From Bondarzewia mesenterica (Eukaryota > Basidiomycota > Agaricomycetes > Russulales > Bondarzewiaceae), in assembly GCA_004802705.1 (NCBI GenBank), contig SGPL01000273.1, forward strand, positions 1 to 43,952: 43,952 nucleotides of DNA, written 5' to 3'. Shown in pieces: positions 1 through 12,300 of this stretch. Each line of letters begins with the position of its first letter. Positions within the stretch are counted from its first letter, which is position 1. The translations under genes and the position numbers were made by a program. The notes beneath the pieces were generated by a model. It ran no database searches. It was not told the DNA's origin and saw only the letters and a program-made list of their open reading frames with translations.

Positions 1-345
1 AATCACAAAGGGTCAGAATGAATTCAAGGCTGATAGGAGCTCAAGGATCCTATAACTAATTTTAACGTATGTAAATCATATTCAACATCTGTGATGGGTT
101 TGACCAGGCATCAACTGAGCAGGTGATAAAATCACAAAGGGCCAAAATGAATTCAAGGGCTGATAGGAGCTCAAGGATCCCATAACTGATTTTAATGTAT
201 GTGAAATCATATTCAACATCTTTGATGGGTTTGGCCAGGCATCAACTGAGCAGGTGACAAAATCACAAAGGGCCAGAATGACTTCAAGGCTGATAGGAGC
301 TCAAGGATCCCATAACTGATTTTAACATATGTGAAATTATATCCA
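1..345. repeat. 130-base tandem repeat, about 2.7 copies
   Basis: Units begin at 1, 130 and 261, each opening with AATCACAAAGGG, so the period is 129-131 bases. The copies differ by scattered substitutions and one-base indels. The third copy decays after about base 345, and the first may continue left of the window. Each unit contains GGATCC and a T-rich stretch. Position next to the transposon pseudogenes suggests subterminal repeats of the element, but that is inference. Confidence 0.9.
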
Positions 346-831
346 CCACCTTATAGTGTGACAAGAGGTCTGAACAGACTTTTACATACTTAAAACTATA
401 TAAATCTTCAATGCCTTTATGATCATCCAACCTCTATTGAAAGACTTCATACTCACTTTGATTATTCTAAAGCTGAAGCCGAAACTGACACTACTGTTGA
501 TGCCATCTCCACCGATGAAGCCAATGCCAATGAAAACTGGCTCAATTTATCTCACTGCCCAATTGATAATATAAAATGAGATTGTTTGGGCCATGAGTCA
601 AAGCCGGCCCAGATGAGGCCTAGCTATCAATCAAATTGGCCCAGATTGCATATGTGCACAAGGAAGCATCAGCCACTGGCCCCATGGTGTTTACTCAAAA
701 CAAGATTATTGAATGAGAAGGGTAAATAAACACACACAAATAGATTCCATATAGCCGCATCACCTTCCCATTTATTCTCCTCGTCCCATTGCCCTACTCT
801 ATCATGACTAAGACACCTTTCCATACCTCTA
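346..831. other. Non-coding spacer left of the first pseudogene
   Basis: No open frame of note. Bases 475-540 carry a degenerate run of GAN-GCN-like triplets resembling the acidic/alanine linkers of the neighbouring pseudogenes, so this may be a small fragment of a similar gene. Confidence 0.5.
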
Positions 832-3285
832 ATGTCTTCCTCTATTCACATCGCTTATCACATCGCCACCCGCATTCAGGCTGCCCTTGCTGCCCACTGG
901 GCTAGTACAGTGCTAGCTAATACTGATGTCCCCAGCTGTATTCATGGCGAGGTAGTAAGTACCTATCTTCCCCTTTTTTTTTCACTGTACTAACTTTGTA
1001 TAGGTTGACCTGATCACCGCCCAGCATACAGGCGCACAGGCCAAGCAGAAGATTTTTTTGCCTCGCCTTGCACATGGTGCAGCTTTAGAGATCAAAGCCA
1101 CCCAGGCTGCCTACTGTCCAGTCGACTTGGGGGGCATATCGATCACTCACCCATGCATCCCATACTCCAACCGACTGCTGACTTTGCCGTTCAATGGTGA
1201 CCTCGGCAAGGACTTGTGGTGGGAGCTTAGTAAGTCACAAGTGGATAATCAATATCTATTGTTTGCTAATATTAGTCCCATATAAGCCAACAACTCCCTC
1301 CTCTCTCCTCTCCAGCCCATGGAAGAAGATATTGGGCTGATATTTCTCCTCCATCCCCTCTCAGAGATCAGGATTGGGCCAGTCACCTACATCCAATTGG
1401 GCCCCTCCCACCCAAAGCTGATGCTGTCTACTAGAGACATTTTAGCCGGAGAGGCAAAAGACAGAGGAAAGGGAAGGGCAAAGGGGAAGGGCAGAATGGC
1501 AGGTGGAGAGATGGGTGGGGAATGTGAAAAGTGGGGTGAAAAGCATTGGAGGCAGGAGGACCTGGAGGAGAGGAAGATGGGTGGAGCAACCGGTCAGGAA
1601 TGGGAGGACAGGGGTCACAAGCATAGGAGGAATGAGGATGATGAGGAGAAGAAAAGGAGCAAAGAGAAGGGAAAGGGGAAGGAGAAGGAGAAGCACTATC
1701 ACCATGAGTATACGAGTAGGGCAATGGTCCAGTCAGAGGATGAGGACATAGAGTCCTTACCGTCAAAGCCGACGCTGAAGCCAGTGAAGCAAAAGGTAAA
1801 TAACTTTACTATCTATTCATTTCTTCCACTGACTTTGCTAGGCCTCTAAGGCATCAGCCCATTTGTGGCCCACTGCCTGTAGTCCCTCCCCTCCTTGCTC
1901 CCCGTACATCGACAGTAATAGGCAACAATGGGCAAGGGTATCTTGTAGCAAGTGTCGGCAACAGCGGACGGTATGCTATTTCTTAGAGCAAGCTGTTTGC
2001 CATGAGTGCAATCAGGTAAAGATGGGGTGCGATAAAAAGGTGCCCTAAAACAAGGAAGCCATGCACAGAATGGCAAAGGCTATGCTGAAGCTGAGGAGAT
2101 GCATGCAGTTCCACTGCCATCCCCTACCTTTGCAAACTATTGCTCCCTCATTACCACCCTCATCCTGCTCACCATCTAGTTCTCCCCCACTAGCCCATTC
2201 TCCCCTACCTGCCTGCAAGCAAGTCCAGCTGTTGGACCCCCCCCCTTCCTCTGCCATCACCAAGATCGGCAAGCCCATTCGATCTAGTGGAGAGTGCATG
2301 GAGAAGGGCAAAAAGGTTGGTACGAAGTTTTCTTTTGTCTCAATTTTTACAATATAACTTTTATGGAGTAGCTCAGACATTGGTCACCTGTCCCAGTTTC
2401 ACCAAGTTGGCAAAATCCTCACAGGGCTCCCTCAGCCTCTCTCCACCTTCCCTGTCATCCCTGCCAATGTCACCTTCATAGGCTGCTGTGCCCACTGCTG
2501 ATCAGGAAGAGGATCACATCCTAACAAGAGGCTCCCTCCCACCCACCACAGGTCCTCTGCCCCCCAACCCCCCTGCTATTAATGCTGCTGCTAGCCCGGT
2601 GCTCCCAACCCCCTTGTCTGACTACTCTACTGATGTCGATCCCGCTGTCACCCACCTCACAGTGAAACTGCAGTTTCTCAATGAGAGGGTGGTGTTTCTC
2701 AAAGATCTCTTCGAGGAATACTAGAAAACTAGCAACAGCAACCACCAGCTGTACCTGACCAGCTTGAACCATCAGTTCAAAATGATCACCCGGCTGGAGC
2801 AGATGGCAGGGCTAGAGCCCCTCCCCATTCCACTCATCCCCGTGGACCCTTTGGGATTGAGGTATTCACTGATGCCGCCGCTGCTGCCACCACCTCTATC
2901 ACCTTAGTGGGGCCCACTGCCCACCCTCACATCGGACCAGGGACCACACCCATCCCCTCTATCAATACTAATTGTGGCCGAGGCCATGCTCAGTGCACCA
3001 CCTCTGCCCACCTCTCTGTTCGATCAGGAGGTGCAAGATGACGGAAAGATAGATGTAGGAGTGGAGGACCGGGGGAAGGAAATAGGTGAGGAGATGGGTC
3101 TGGGTGAAGGGCCCATGGACCTCGATACTGAAGCTGACATCAATGGTGAGGCCGATCTCGGTGAGGATTTGCCCATGAAGGATGAAGAGGGGGTAACAGG
3201 TGGGCCGGTGGTGGGTGGGGAGGCATTGGAGGGGGCAGTCACTGATAGTGATGAGGACCAGCTNGAGNGTGACACCCCAGTCTGA
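832..3285 (+). pseudogene. Transposon-associated protein with Zn(II)2Cys6-like cluster, broken
   Basis: This is the decayed remnant of a multi-exon gene. A likely start is 832, with exons 832-954 and 1004-1229, then 1316 onward, and introns near 1795-1841 and 2317-2480, all with GT-AG ends. The exon at 1316 reads GRRYWADISPPSPL in the joined frame. A lysine/glycine-rich basic tract follows at 1450-1700. At 1945-2040 the cysteines are spaced C-x2-C-x6-C-x7-C-x2-C-x6-C, exactly the spacing of fungal Zn(II)2Cys6 clusters, which bind two zinc ions and usually DNA. A leucine-rich, coiled-coil-like segment lies at 2655-2720, and an acidic tail at 3020-3285. Stops at 1434, 2046 and 2722 break the frame. 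I recall similar proteins near KDZ elements in Agaricomycetes; a DNA-binding role is inferred from the cluster alone. Confidence 0.6.
1450..1705. repeat. Purine-rich low-complexity tract
   Basis: The plus strand is almost entirely A and G here, with repeated GGGAAGGGCAAAGGGG-like blocks. It encodes the basic K/G/R/E tract of the Zn-cluster pseudogene. The long minus-strand frames over it (poly Pro/Ser/Leu) are shadows. Confidence 0.8.
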
Positions 3286-3489
3286 TTTTTTTTGANTTAT
3301 NACATACANGCNNTATTTGTTTATATTTCTTTTATAAACATGAAAGACTGTTCCCNNNAAAAAAAAAAGAAACTACAACNGCAAGAGAGCAACAATTGTA
3401 TATTTAAAAAAAAAAGGCTATTTANGGCTTNGTGCACNGGCTGCNTGACTTCTTGTTTNANGGGCAATAGGCTNCCCTCCTNGCNGANC

Positions 3490-6400
3490 ACTTGACTGGG
3501 CCAGACTCACAGCGTTCACCTTAGGCTTCCTCTTTCTGGCCTTGACTGGTNNNNAATNNNCCTTNGGGCNATCGTCNGCATCNGCATCGGGGTGNGACTT
3601 NGGCAGTTTCTTNGCCTTTTTNACAGCTCANCCCTTTGATGGCTGNAAGTNGACATNATATCATTAGTGAAGTAGAATATAATTAAATTTGAAGTNAAAT
3701 ACTTCTTCNTNAACTTNTATGATGGGTGAGTTGATCACCTTTGCCTTCTTCTNTCTCTTGTGAGGAACNGGTTCAGCNGCNTCAGCATCGGCNTNATCNG
3801 CATNGTCTGTATTGACATCTTNAGTATCTTGATGAGGNNATTTNTTNGATGGANGATCNNANAGTATAGATTCATCCTNAGCAGTATTTATCAATTNGTT
3901 TCTCTANCGCATATCNATGCCAAACTAAACTCACCTTGTCCATTGCCATNGGCNNGTNGGCTANAGTTGATNGGTNGTCAGAGATGGGGACAATGATGTN
4001 CTTCTTGGGTTCACCCGTNGACACCACTGAGGTGGGCCACACAGCACCCTCTACTACTGGCCTTTTTATCCTCAGTTGCCCCTCATCCCTTTCATCCAGC
4101 CTATTCTCTTTGCTGCTCGGGCCGGCCTTCTTAGAATCTTAGCCCCCACCCTTACCATCCTCACTCTGATGTCCACCAGACTTTATTCTCCAAACACCCA
4201 TTACTGAAGATGTGATTTGCTTACAAAGAGTGAGGGCCATCTCATCAGCTTCGGTGAAGTCGATGTTAGAGCTGAGAACATAAGGGGGGGTTCCAGTCAC
4301 ACATCCTGAATCAGGCCCATCGAGGTCAGGCTGCGAGAACTGTTTCTGATGAATGTCATTCAAAAGGAAGCTGACGCTGAGGCAGATTCTCCAGAGGTCC
4401 TTCTTGCTGAGAAGGTCGCCTTCTTTGGCCAAGTGTGGGTATTCTGAGAGCTAGAGTATGAACTCCTCCTGGCTCTCCTCGATGGTATGGACCTCCTCCA
4501 GAAGAAATGCACTGGCATAGGCCCAGTCACACCAGGCTGGGATGGGCATGTTCAGCGTCAGTGAGCCTTGTCCCTTTGGGGCCTATGTAATATGAGGAAT
4601 AGACAGCAGGTAAATGAGTGAGGGGCTCACCTCTCGGCCATATATGGCGGTGAGCATATCCCTATATTCTCTCCTGCTACTTACATTCAACAGAAAAGAA
4701 TACTTGCTGATGTCGGAGGTCATGGTGAACTCAGCCGGCGCCATGTTGAGCTCAATCTAGGTTGGGTTCTCCAGCTGCTCCTGGATGGCCACTTTCCACT
4801 CCTCCATCTGTGCNGAAGATGCCTCATCTTCAATGTCCCCACTACTCTCATCATCATTATCGTCACTGCCCTCAAGGGCCTGAAGCTGTCAGATAATGTC
4901 CTCATCATCATCATCAGTGTCGGCTTNGGCGTCATCACTTTGACCATTGGCATCGGCATCATCCTCCAGGTCAGAATCAGACTGGGGGCTGGTAGCTTTC
5001 TCCTTTCCTTTCAGAGATTGTTTTACCCTTGCCCTTACTTTTNCTTTTCCTNNCACCNGCNCTCANNCCTTTCCCTTTCCCTTTGCCTTGCCTTTGGCCT
5101 TGCCTTTGGCCGATGCTGCCGCGGCCTTCCCCTTCTTTCCCCGAGGTCCTTCTGAGGGGACCACTGCCNCCCCATCCTTGTCCTTGTAGCCTTCGAATAC
5201 CACCAGGTGTTCCTCCTTGGCCTGCCTCGCATGCCAGTGGTCCATCAGCTTCACTACCTCTGTTCTCACCATTTTCGAGGGCTCCTTCATCTGACACCCT
5301 TCGGGGAGGTATTCAGCATTGATATATTCACTCTGATGCTCTTTGAGATCACTCCAGGGCACAGCACTCTTTTCATTGGAGGTTACTTCACCTGTTCAAT
5401 GGAGATCAGCTTGAAAAAGTCTTGCCATCGACGAGCGGGACTCACGGTAAGCGGCTGTCATCACCGACCAGACTAGTCCCTTCATCTGCTCCAAATCTGG
5501 CTGGTTGCCCTCCTCCATCACCAGAAGCATCACTCTGCCATCTTCAGCAAATGCCAACTCCAGCAAGGGCTTCTTGCCATTCTTCTTGCTGNCCTCNGCA
5601 CCGTCAGCATCAGCATCNGCATCGGCNTTGGCATCACCGGGGGATACAGCTATATAGACAAGTCAGAAATGAGACAATGATTTGGAGGATTCACTTACCA
5701 AATGACTTCTTAGCATAATTGCCCCAATCTTCTAGGATATTTCCTGTCGCCCACTCGGGGTATGTCTTGATGAATGACAGAGTCCCATTTTCTTCATTGT
5801 AATCATGACTGCTGAAGCTGACGCTGTCAGCTCTGCTTCTATCAGCCTAAAACTGAAAGGCAAACTCACTATGTGTATATTGTTTTTTTGTCCTTGTTTT
5901 AAGAGGCATGCAGCATGAACACCCTCATGCCGAGCTGCCTATACATCTGTCTCNCAAATTCCTTGATGTATTGGTGGCCATGTTTCTCAGTGAGACTATG
6001 TCATTGTTGGCATTGTGGAGATCATAACAGGGGGACTCCACTCACTCTCTTTGCACCTCCAGNGGTGGGGTTGCTGCATTCCATTTATCAGCAAGCTCGT
6101 CGTACTTCTTGAGCTCACTGGCTGACAACTTGGCCTTGATCTCCTGCAAGGCCTCCTGATAGTGTGTGATGAACTGTCGGGAAGTGGCCAGCGTGATTGA
6201 GTGCTTCTCATCGATATATGCCTGGATCTCCTTCTTTTTGACCTTCTGGATGACTTGTGCGGCAGTCCAGCGGCAGAAATAGTTGATCTTGTCCTTGACC
6301 AGTTTTTGTGGGAGCTGGAACTCAAACCAGTTAGTGATTTCCTGTAGGGATGGTGATCACCGTCACTGAGCATGCCGAGCCTGTGTTCAATGGCAAACTC

Positions 6401-6603
6401 ACCTTTCTCAGCTTCACAATGTATCTAGCCTTCTTGAGAGGGATGTCGGGCATGGTCCCCTTCAGCCTTGACTGTCTAAAGTCCCAATTTAAATTCTGTT
6501 CCAATTTACCTCGACCCTTTCACTTTTGGGAGAGCCAGTCTTCCAAACTGCGGGTGAGTATGATGATTTCAGCAGNGGTNAACAGGGCAGCATTTTCATC
6601 CAT
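3490..6603 (-). pseudogene. Conserved transposon-associated protein of unknown function, broken
   Basis: A minus-strand gene remnant reads from a possible start at 6603 down to about 3490. Segments in order: a helical N-terminus (6603-6407), an intron, a charged region with VIQKVKKKEIQAYI and ELKKYDELADKWN (6340-6080), a segment with HDYNEENG and TYPEWATGN (5810-5700), one with VPWSDLKEHQ and KEPSKM (5370-5260), a K-G-rich basic tract (5120-5040), an acidic tract (4970-4830), a C-terminal block (4570-4140), and a basic tail. I recall this domain order from lineage-specific Agaricomycete proteins near KDZ transposons, but I know no biochemical function. Several in-frame stops and many unresolved bases prevent a full reading. 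An imperfect Ala-Asp repeat encoded by GATGCC-like hexamers lies at 5595-5640. Confidence 0.5.
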
Positions 6604-7449
6604 TTGGNGGATATAAAACTTTAGTGCACAGGAGGGGGGAAAAGGTGAGGAGAGAGAGACAGAAGAGATTTGAATGGCCGACCCATTAGAGACAGTATTA
6701 ATGAGATCATTTGATGAAATTTAGCTCTCGGAAGATGAATCATCCCATCTGGTCAAGCCCTCCCTGATGCCGCTGTCGTTCACCACAATATTCAATTGTT
6801 CTAGGGATCATCTGTTGCATCCAATGTCTATCTGTTGTGCTCTACATATATACACCTGAGAGTGCAAACACTGTCTGCATGATCCCTGACAATGGTCATT
6901 AACAGAAGTTGAGGAGTGGTGTTGGGTGCAATATGGATGGTGTCAGTGAGGCAATGCTCAGCCACAAGNTGCANAGTGCTCATGGGCAGCCCAATTGAAT
7001 TAATCATCANAGTNAGTGAACTAAAAAATAAGAGCAATGATATGTNGCATGTACACACTCCAATGTCCATGGTCTGTTNAATCCTAAAAATGTNGCNCTG
7101 GTGTGGAGTTGAAGATAATGTTCTCGTAGAGGCCTNNTTTAGGCACAATNAGCATGAACATGGTTTACATGCTCAATCCTTTCAATTTCTCATCTGTTGT
7201 CNGTGCCAGCATCNTAAACTTAGACAACTATCACCTTGNNNNTTTATCATATGCTTNTTTTCTTTTTTGCATGCCTTGAACTGTCTCTNNCANTATGAAC
7301 CACNAGACTTGCCTGATTGGNACAAGATGGAACACTCATCCCCACATCACTCCAACNATTGTACATACTTTGCAATTCACTTTCNCTTACTGTTGTCTTA
7401 NAGAAATACTTTCTCGCACTCTNACTGAAAGCCTAGATGTCACATTGCT
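6604..7449. other. Spacer between divergent pseudogenes
   Basis: The minus-strand pseudogene ends its 5' side here and the TET/JBP remnant begins on the right, so this would have been a divergent promoter region. No convincing coding frame is visible, and ambiguous bases are frequent from 6960 to 7430. Confidence 0.5.
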
Positions 7450-8858
7450 GTGACCTTACCTGAAATTTGTGCTTTCAACCATCCCCTTGTCCTGCCTATT
7501 GACAACAACAGTCTCATACAACTGCCACATTTACCCATGNACTTCACTATACAATCTCAACCTGACAAGCCAGCAATCTGGGTGCTGGAGCAAATGAAAA
7601 CATTTGCTGAGCATATGCATGGCGAGTTCTAGCAAAAACTGAGTGGCCAACAGTCTGCTCGGGGTCACGCGGCCGGCTTACTTCACTCGCCTTTGAATTT
7701 TGGCCAGCTATATGAGTGTGAACGAATCACCGACTGGCTTTTGCTTGCCATGGACAATCCCAGTGGGTTTTATCATCATTAACAATTGCCACGTCATTGA
7801 TAGTCACCCACAGTCATTGTCCCATGGGATGCACAGCAGTATGCTGATCATGCCCGGACAGGTCTGCATAGTGGGCCCAATGCCGCCGAGAAGCAGCTAA
7901 CTCAGGTCTACCCTCCTCTTCACCCCCAGCCATTTCCCCACTATGACTTGCCTGCAATAGTCATTGACATTCATGGCAAGATCTTATTTTTCTATTTGCT
8001 AAATTTGTTAACACCAGAAAGGCAGGTATGTACAACCATCACTATGTTGACTGACTGAGGTTCAAGGCATCCCAAGGTTGTGATATGGCAGGCAGCAGCA
8101 AAGTTGAGGCCGATGCACAAGCTGAAAGAGGGCGGCAACTGGTGTTCCAAAGCAGAGCTATATCGTAACCCAGAGGACTGTACAGGAATGCCTCCTGGGT
8201 TGATGAAAATGTCCTCAGGATGGTTTGAACAGGCACACCATGTGAGTAAACCAATTCACCTCCCAATGAAAGATTTAAACTATGCCCTGACCATATTCAT
8301 ATTGCCGATGATCCTGATCCCAATGCTGCCATTTCTCTGCCTTTGCCACAGACTGCCGAATATCTCCTCAAATGCTCAGCTAGTTTTCGAGACCGATACT
8401 CTGACCTGGGATGCCATCAATGGCTGCAGAACTTTGTTGAATCTTCGGCCATCCTCAGTGGCATCATGAGGATCATCCATCCTGAACAATACTTTACTGG
8501 AATGGAATGCATTGAGAAACTCGGCAACATCACCGACCTCACCGAGCTCGTTCACCATTGGCCATCGGTCTTCAATGGGATCTCAGTGATTGCTCAGAGG
8601 CTGGCTCCACCACACTGAGATGGAAATAGTCAGGCCGAGTGGTATGACCTGCTAGTCACTGTCAGCCCCTACGACTGGGCTATCTTTGAGCTCCCAAGAA
8701 TAGGGCTATCTTTCAAGTATAATTCGGGGACTGTTGCAGCCATCTGTGGCCAAGTGCTGACACACTCAGTTCCACAAGTTGATGGTGAGCATATATGCTA
8801 TGCCTTCTTCATGAAAGATAATGTGCATGAGCAGCTGGGTGTGTGGGCCAGTAGATAG
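7450..8858 (+). pseudogene. TET/JBP-type 2-oxoglutarate/Fe(II) oxygenase (fungal, KDZ-associated), broken
   Basis: In intact members the enzyme oxidises methylated bases in DNA, using iron and 2-oxoglutarate. The N-terminal part reads ERITDWLLLAMDNPS near 7720, followed after a possible short intron by PAIVIDIHGKILFF (7950-7995). The next exon (about 8065-8239) has LKEGGNWCSKAELYRNP and SSGWFEQAHH. After an intron ending at 8351 comes the core: FNGISVIAQRLAPPH, a stop at 8616, then DGNSQAEWYDLLVTVSPYDW, GLSFKYNSGTVAAICGQVLT and NVHEQLGVWA. The stop falls inside the iron-binding HxD motif (H at 8613). The later H in VLTHSV may be the third ligand. Where I expect Arg in the next strand there is His (EHICYAFF). 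Stops also at 7630 and 8856. The upstream position beside a KDZ transposase matches the association reported by Iyer and colleagues (2014). Confidence 0.75.
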
Positions 8859-9333
8859 ATGGAATGGGGCTGATATTTTAATGATAGTGTTGGGATGACA
8901 TCACGGCCAGGCATAGGGAGTGGTGTAGAGATGAATATCGATTGATTTGATGAGATACAGAGGTTTAGAATCTTCTCAATAAATAACAATTAATGTGGAT
9001 TTATTGGGGTTGCTATGTGTTGTGAGTCAACTATCCCTTGCAGGCCCAAGCTAATAAATAACTAGTGGATAAACCCGCTTTCACTGCTGGCATCGGTATC
9101 ATCAGCCAGAGTGGCTGGAACCTCTTAATAATCTCTGTATTCTGGATTACCTGATGATCGGCCCATCATTGGGATAACATCATTTTTCTACTGATAAGGC
9201 CTTCAGATAACATGATCTCTGGAGTTATCACTAAGAGGGGCTGAATCATCTCTTAATCGATCAGATAATCACTCAGTTACTATTGACATCTATTGACTGT
9301 TCCGCACACTGACACTGCTCTTTCCATACCACC
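8859..9333. other. Spacer between TET/JBP and KDZ pseudogenes
   Basis: About 475 bases with no recognisable coding frame. It probably held the 3' end of the oxygenase gene and the promoter of the transposase gene. Confidence 0.5.
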
Positions 9334-12300
9334 ATGGGCTCTAGAAAGCAAAGATATGCCTCGCTCGATGCTCAAATGATCATTTTCAAAGAACGGAAGA
9401 CAAGCAGAGGGATAAAGGTCAGACAGGTCCGTATTCAGGCTGCTCCTTCAATGAAATACACTAGGCCGAACACTCCATGTATGCTGATGAAACCGCCAGA
9501 CTTTACTTTTGATTTCTCTGCACCCTTGGATCCTATCCTGATGCCAATGGCAGCCAAAAAGAGAGGAAAGGTGAGTTTATTGTAAGACATGGCCCTCTAT
9601 AACAAGTCTGAATGCTGGTCATTTTCTTGACAGAGTCAGAATGACTATTGAAGGGATTAGCTTTCCCGCCGAGGCCAGTACCTTTACTAACTCCTCCATG
9701 CTGAATGTCCAAATGGTGACCAGCAATGCTCCCACTGTAAGGCCATAGAGGGCAGCTGGAGGTGTCTCGACTGCTTTGGTCGGCCAATGTTGTGCATAGG
9801 ATGTTGTCGGGAGGCTCACCTGCATAGCCCTTTCTACAGAGTTGAGCAATGGATGAGATCTTACTTTGGTCCAGCTTAGCTTAGGGAGGTGGGGATTGTT
9901 CTTCACCTAAGCCATGATGGAGATCCTTGTCCATGATATGAGCTGACTGCCCAGGCCGATGACTGGCCTGAAGTAGACCATCCAGAAATTGAGGAATGAG
10001 AGACCATCAAGGATGGCCATTTTCTAGTGCTAGATGATGGCCATAAATCACCTCCCAAGTATGACAGTGATGGCAATCCTATGATGACCATTGTCAACCA
10101 GTCTGGCATCCACCAGCTCTGTGCATGCCGATGCTGATGCCTAAATTCCCAACCTGTCAACATTCAGCTGTTTGACCTTGGGCTGTATCTGGCAAGCTTC
10201 AAAGATCCCAGGATGGCCTTTACTTTTCAGATCTTGGATGATTTCCTCATAGACAATCTAAAATGCAAGACTACTGCCCTCAACTTCTATAGCAAGCTCT
10301 GGAGAGTGATAATCAGTGCCTTCCCTGATACCATCTCGGTAAGCCTAAGCCAACATTGGTCATCAATTTTGATAGCTGATGTTCAGTCACTTGTCCCTCA
10401 GAATAGATATCGAGAGTTACTCAGAGTGTTTCATCAATGGTGACATTTGAAATTCAAAAAATAGCATGGGTGTGGCCACCGGGCTGATGGCCACGCTGGC
10501 AATGGCGAACTCACCCTCTTCTGCTTGGCCTGCCCTCAGCCTGGAGTCAACATACCAGATAACTGGAGAGAGGATGAGGAGAAATGGAAGTACATGAGGA
10601 GCTTCGTTATGGATGGAAATTTTTCTGCTGAGCATATGAAGATGAAAAACCTATGGGATGATGTGATGCTTACTGATAAGACTGGCTACATGGTTACTGA
10701 GGGCAATTATAAGGACCACCTCCAGGCTGCTATTGAATCAAAAGATGTATGTCATAATTTACATATCATTTGCTCCATAACTTATTCAGTCAAAGAGATC
10801 CACCTGTAGTAACCATAGGGCAGTGAATCAAGCCAATGCCAACCGACATAACTTAGAGGCCATTGGGATCGGGGCCACAGCCTATGCCCAGCATGGCTGT
10901 TTTTACCCCCAAGCTGTTGTTGACTTTTAGAAGGGTGAGAGGTAAGCTGAACTTGATGGCCAATCTTCAACAACACTGATGCCGATGCTGCCAATGCCGA
11001 TGCTGCTGCCAGCCACTAATGACTTGTTTAGATAGATGAATATGGATTATTCCCTCAGCGGAGCTTTGAAGACCATCGGTGATCTCCCTCAGGTCCTCAT
11101 TATGTATGATGTCATGTGCCAGTATGGCATGCATCTTCTCCGTTACTTCGCTGACAGTCCCCATCTCACCATGCCCACCGGCTTAAAGATTATCAAAGGC
11201 ATTGGTGTGTGGCATATCCATGGCCATCAGAAGCAATGCTTTTGCCAGTTTTACTCTGGATTCATACAAGGGGCTGCTCAAGTGGATGGGGAGATTTTGG
11301 AGACCTTGTGGGTCCCCCTCAATCAGATCTCTGGCAGCACCCAGACTATGGTGACCTCTCACCAGAGAGAAACCTTAGATGCTCATATGGCAGACTCTAA
11401 CTGAAAGAAGTGGATCAGGATGGGTGGGCCCACAACCATGTTTTGATCTTGTTGCCTAATAATGTGTGTTTAGTTCTAGCATTATGTAAGAAATACATCA
11501 AGGTGATGGATGCCTTGGAGGCCAGTCAGGAGGGCTTTCAAGCACTTGACACCTCAATCGATCACCAGTTAGTAAAAAAAATGGGCCGGCAATGCCGAGA
11601 ATGCCGTTTCATGCCAGCGAGATCATCCAGAGCTTCTGGACATTTATGATGTCTAGAAGGAGAGGAGTGAGCCAATGTGTCTGAAATACATTGTTGTATC
11701 TGAACTGAGATGGCCTTGCCAGTGCCCAGCCAAGCAGCATATCAGTTGACACTGGCTAAAAATGAGCAGCGGGCCAGCAGGCAGGTTCTACGGGGATCCA
11801 CTGCATGGCTTTCAACTGGGATCAAGATACAGGAGGCACAGTGAGTAGGAATATTATTTCTTGGAAGTACATCTAATAGATACAAGCAAGGTTGTCTCTG
11901 TCAGCCCGAGTTAGCCATCTATCCCGAAATGCTTCAGCAGAAGTGCTAACAGAGCTGAATGAATCTCAGCGTTAGCTTGAGAATCAAATTACTGCTTTTC
12001 AAAGGGAGGCTGAAAAGTATATTAGATTGGCCAACCCAGGTGCTGAGTGGGAAAATATCCCACTCGACATCATCTCTGATCCTGAAGTGAATAAAGATGA
12101 GCCCATCCTAGAGGAATTGGTGGAAGAGTATACAGATGACATCCCCGATGCCATCCCCACTGAAAAGATGGCCATTGCCCTCCCCTCTATCCTTCAGATC
12201 ATAAAATGCAGGAAGTTGGGTCTGGAGGAGCTGGCCAATCAGGAACTGGAGCGTTGAAAAGGCCAGGCTAATAATGCCCTCCATCACATGCAGATCACTA

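Noticed and set aside
1..345. CRISPR array
   Set aside because: The units are contiguous 130-base tandem copies with no spacers, in a eukaryotic genome.
1431..1766. Minus-strand proline/serine-rich protein
   Set aside because: It is the complement of a purine-rich tract encoding a K/G-rich segment on the plus strand.
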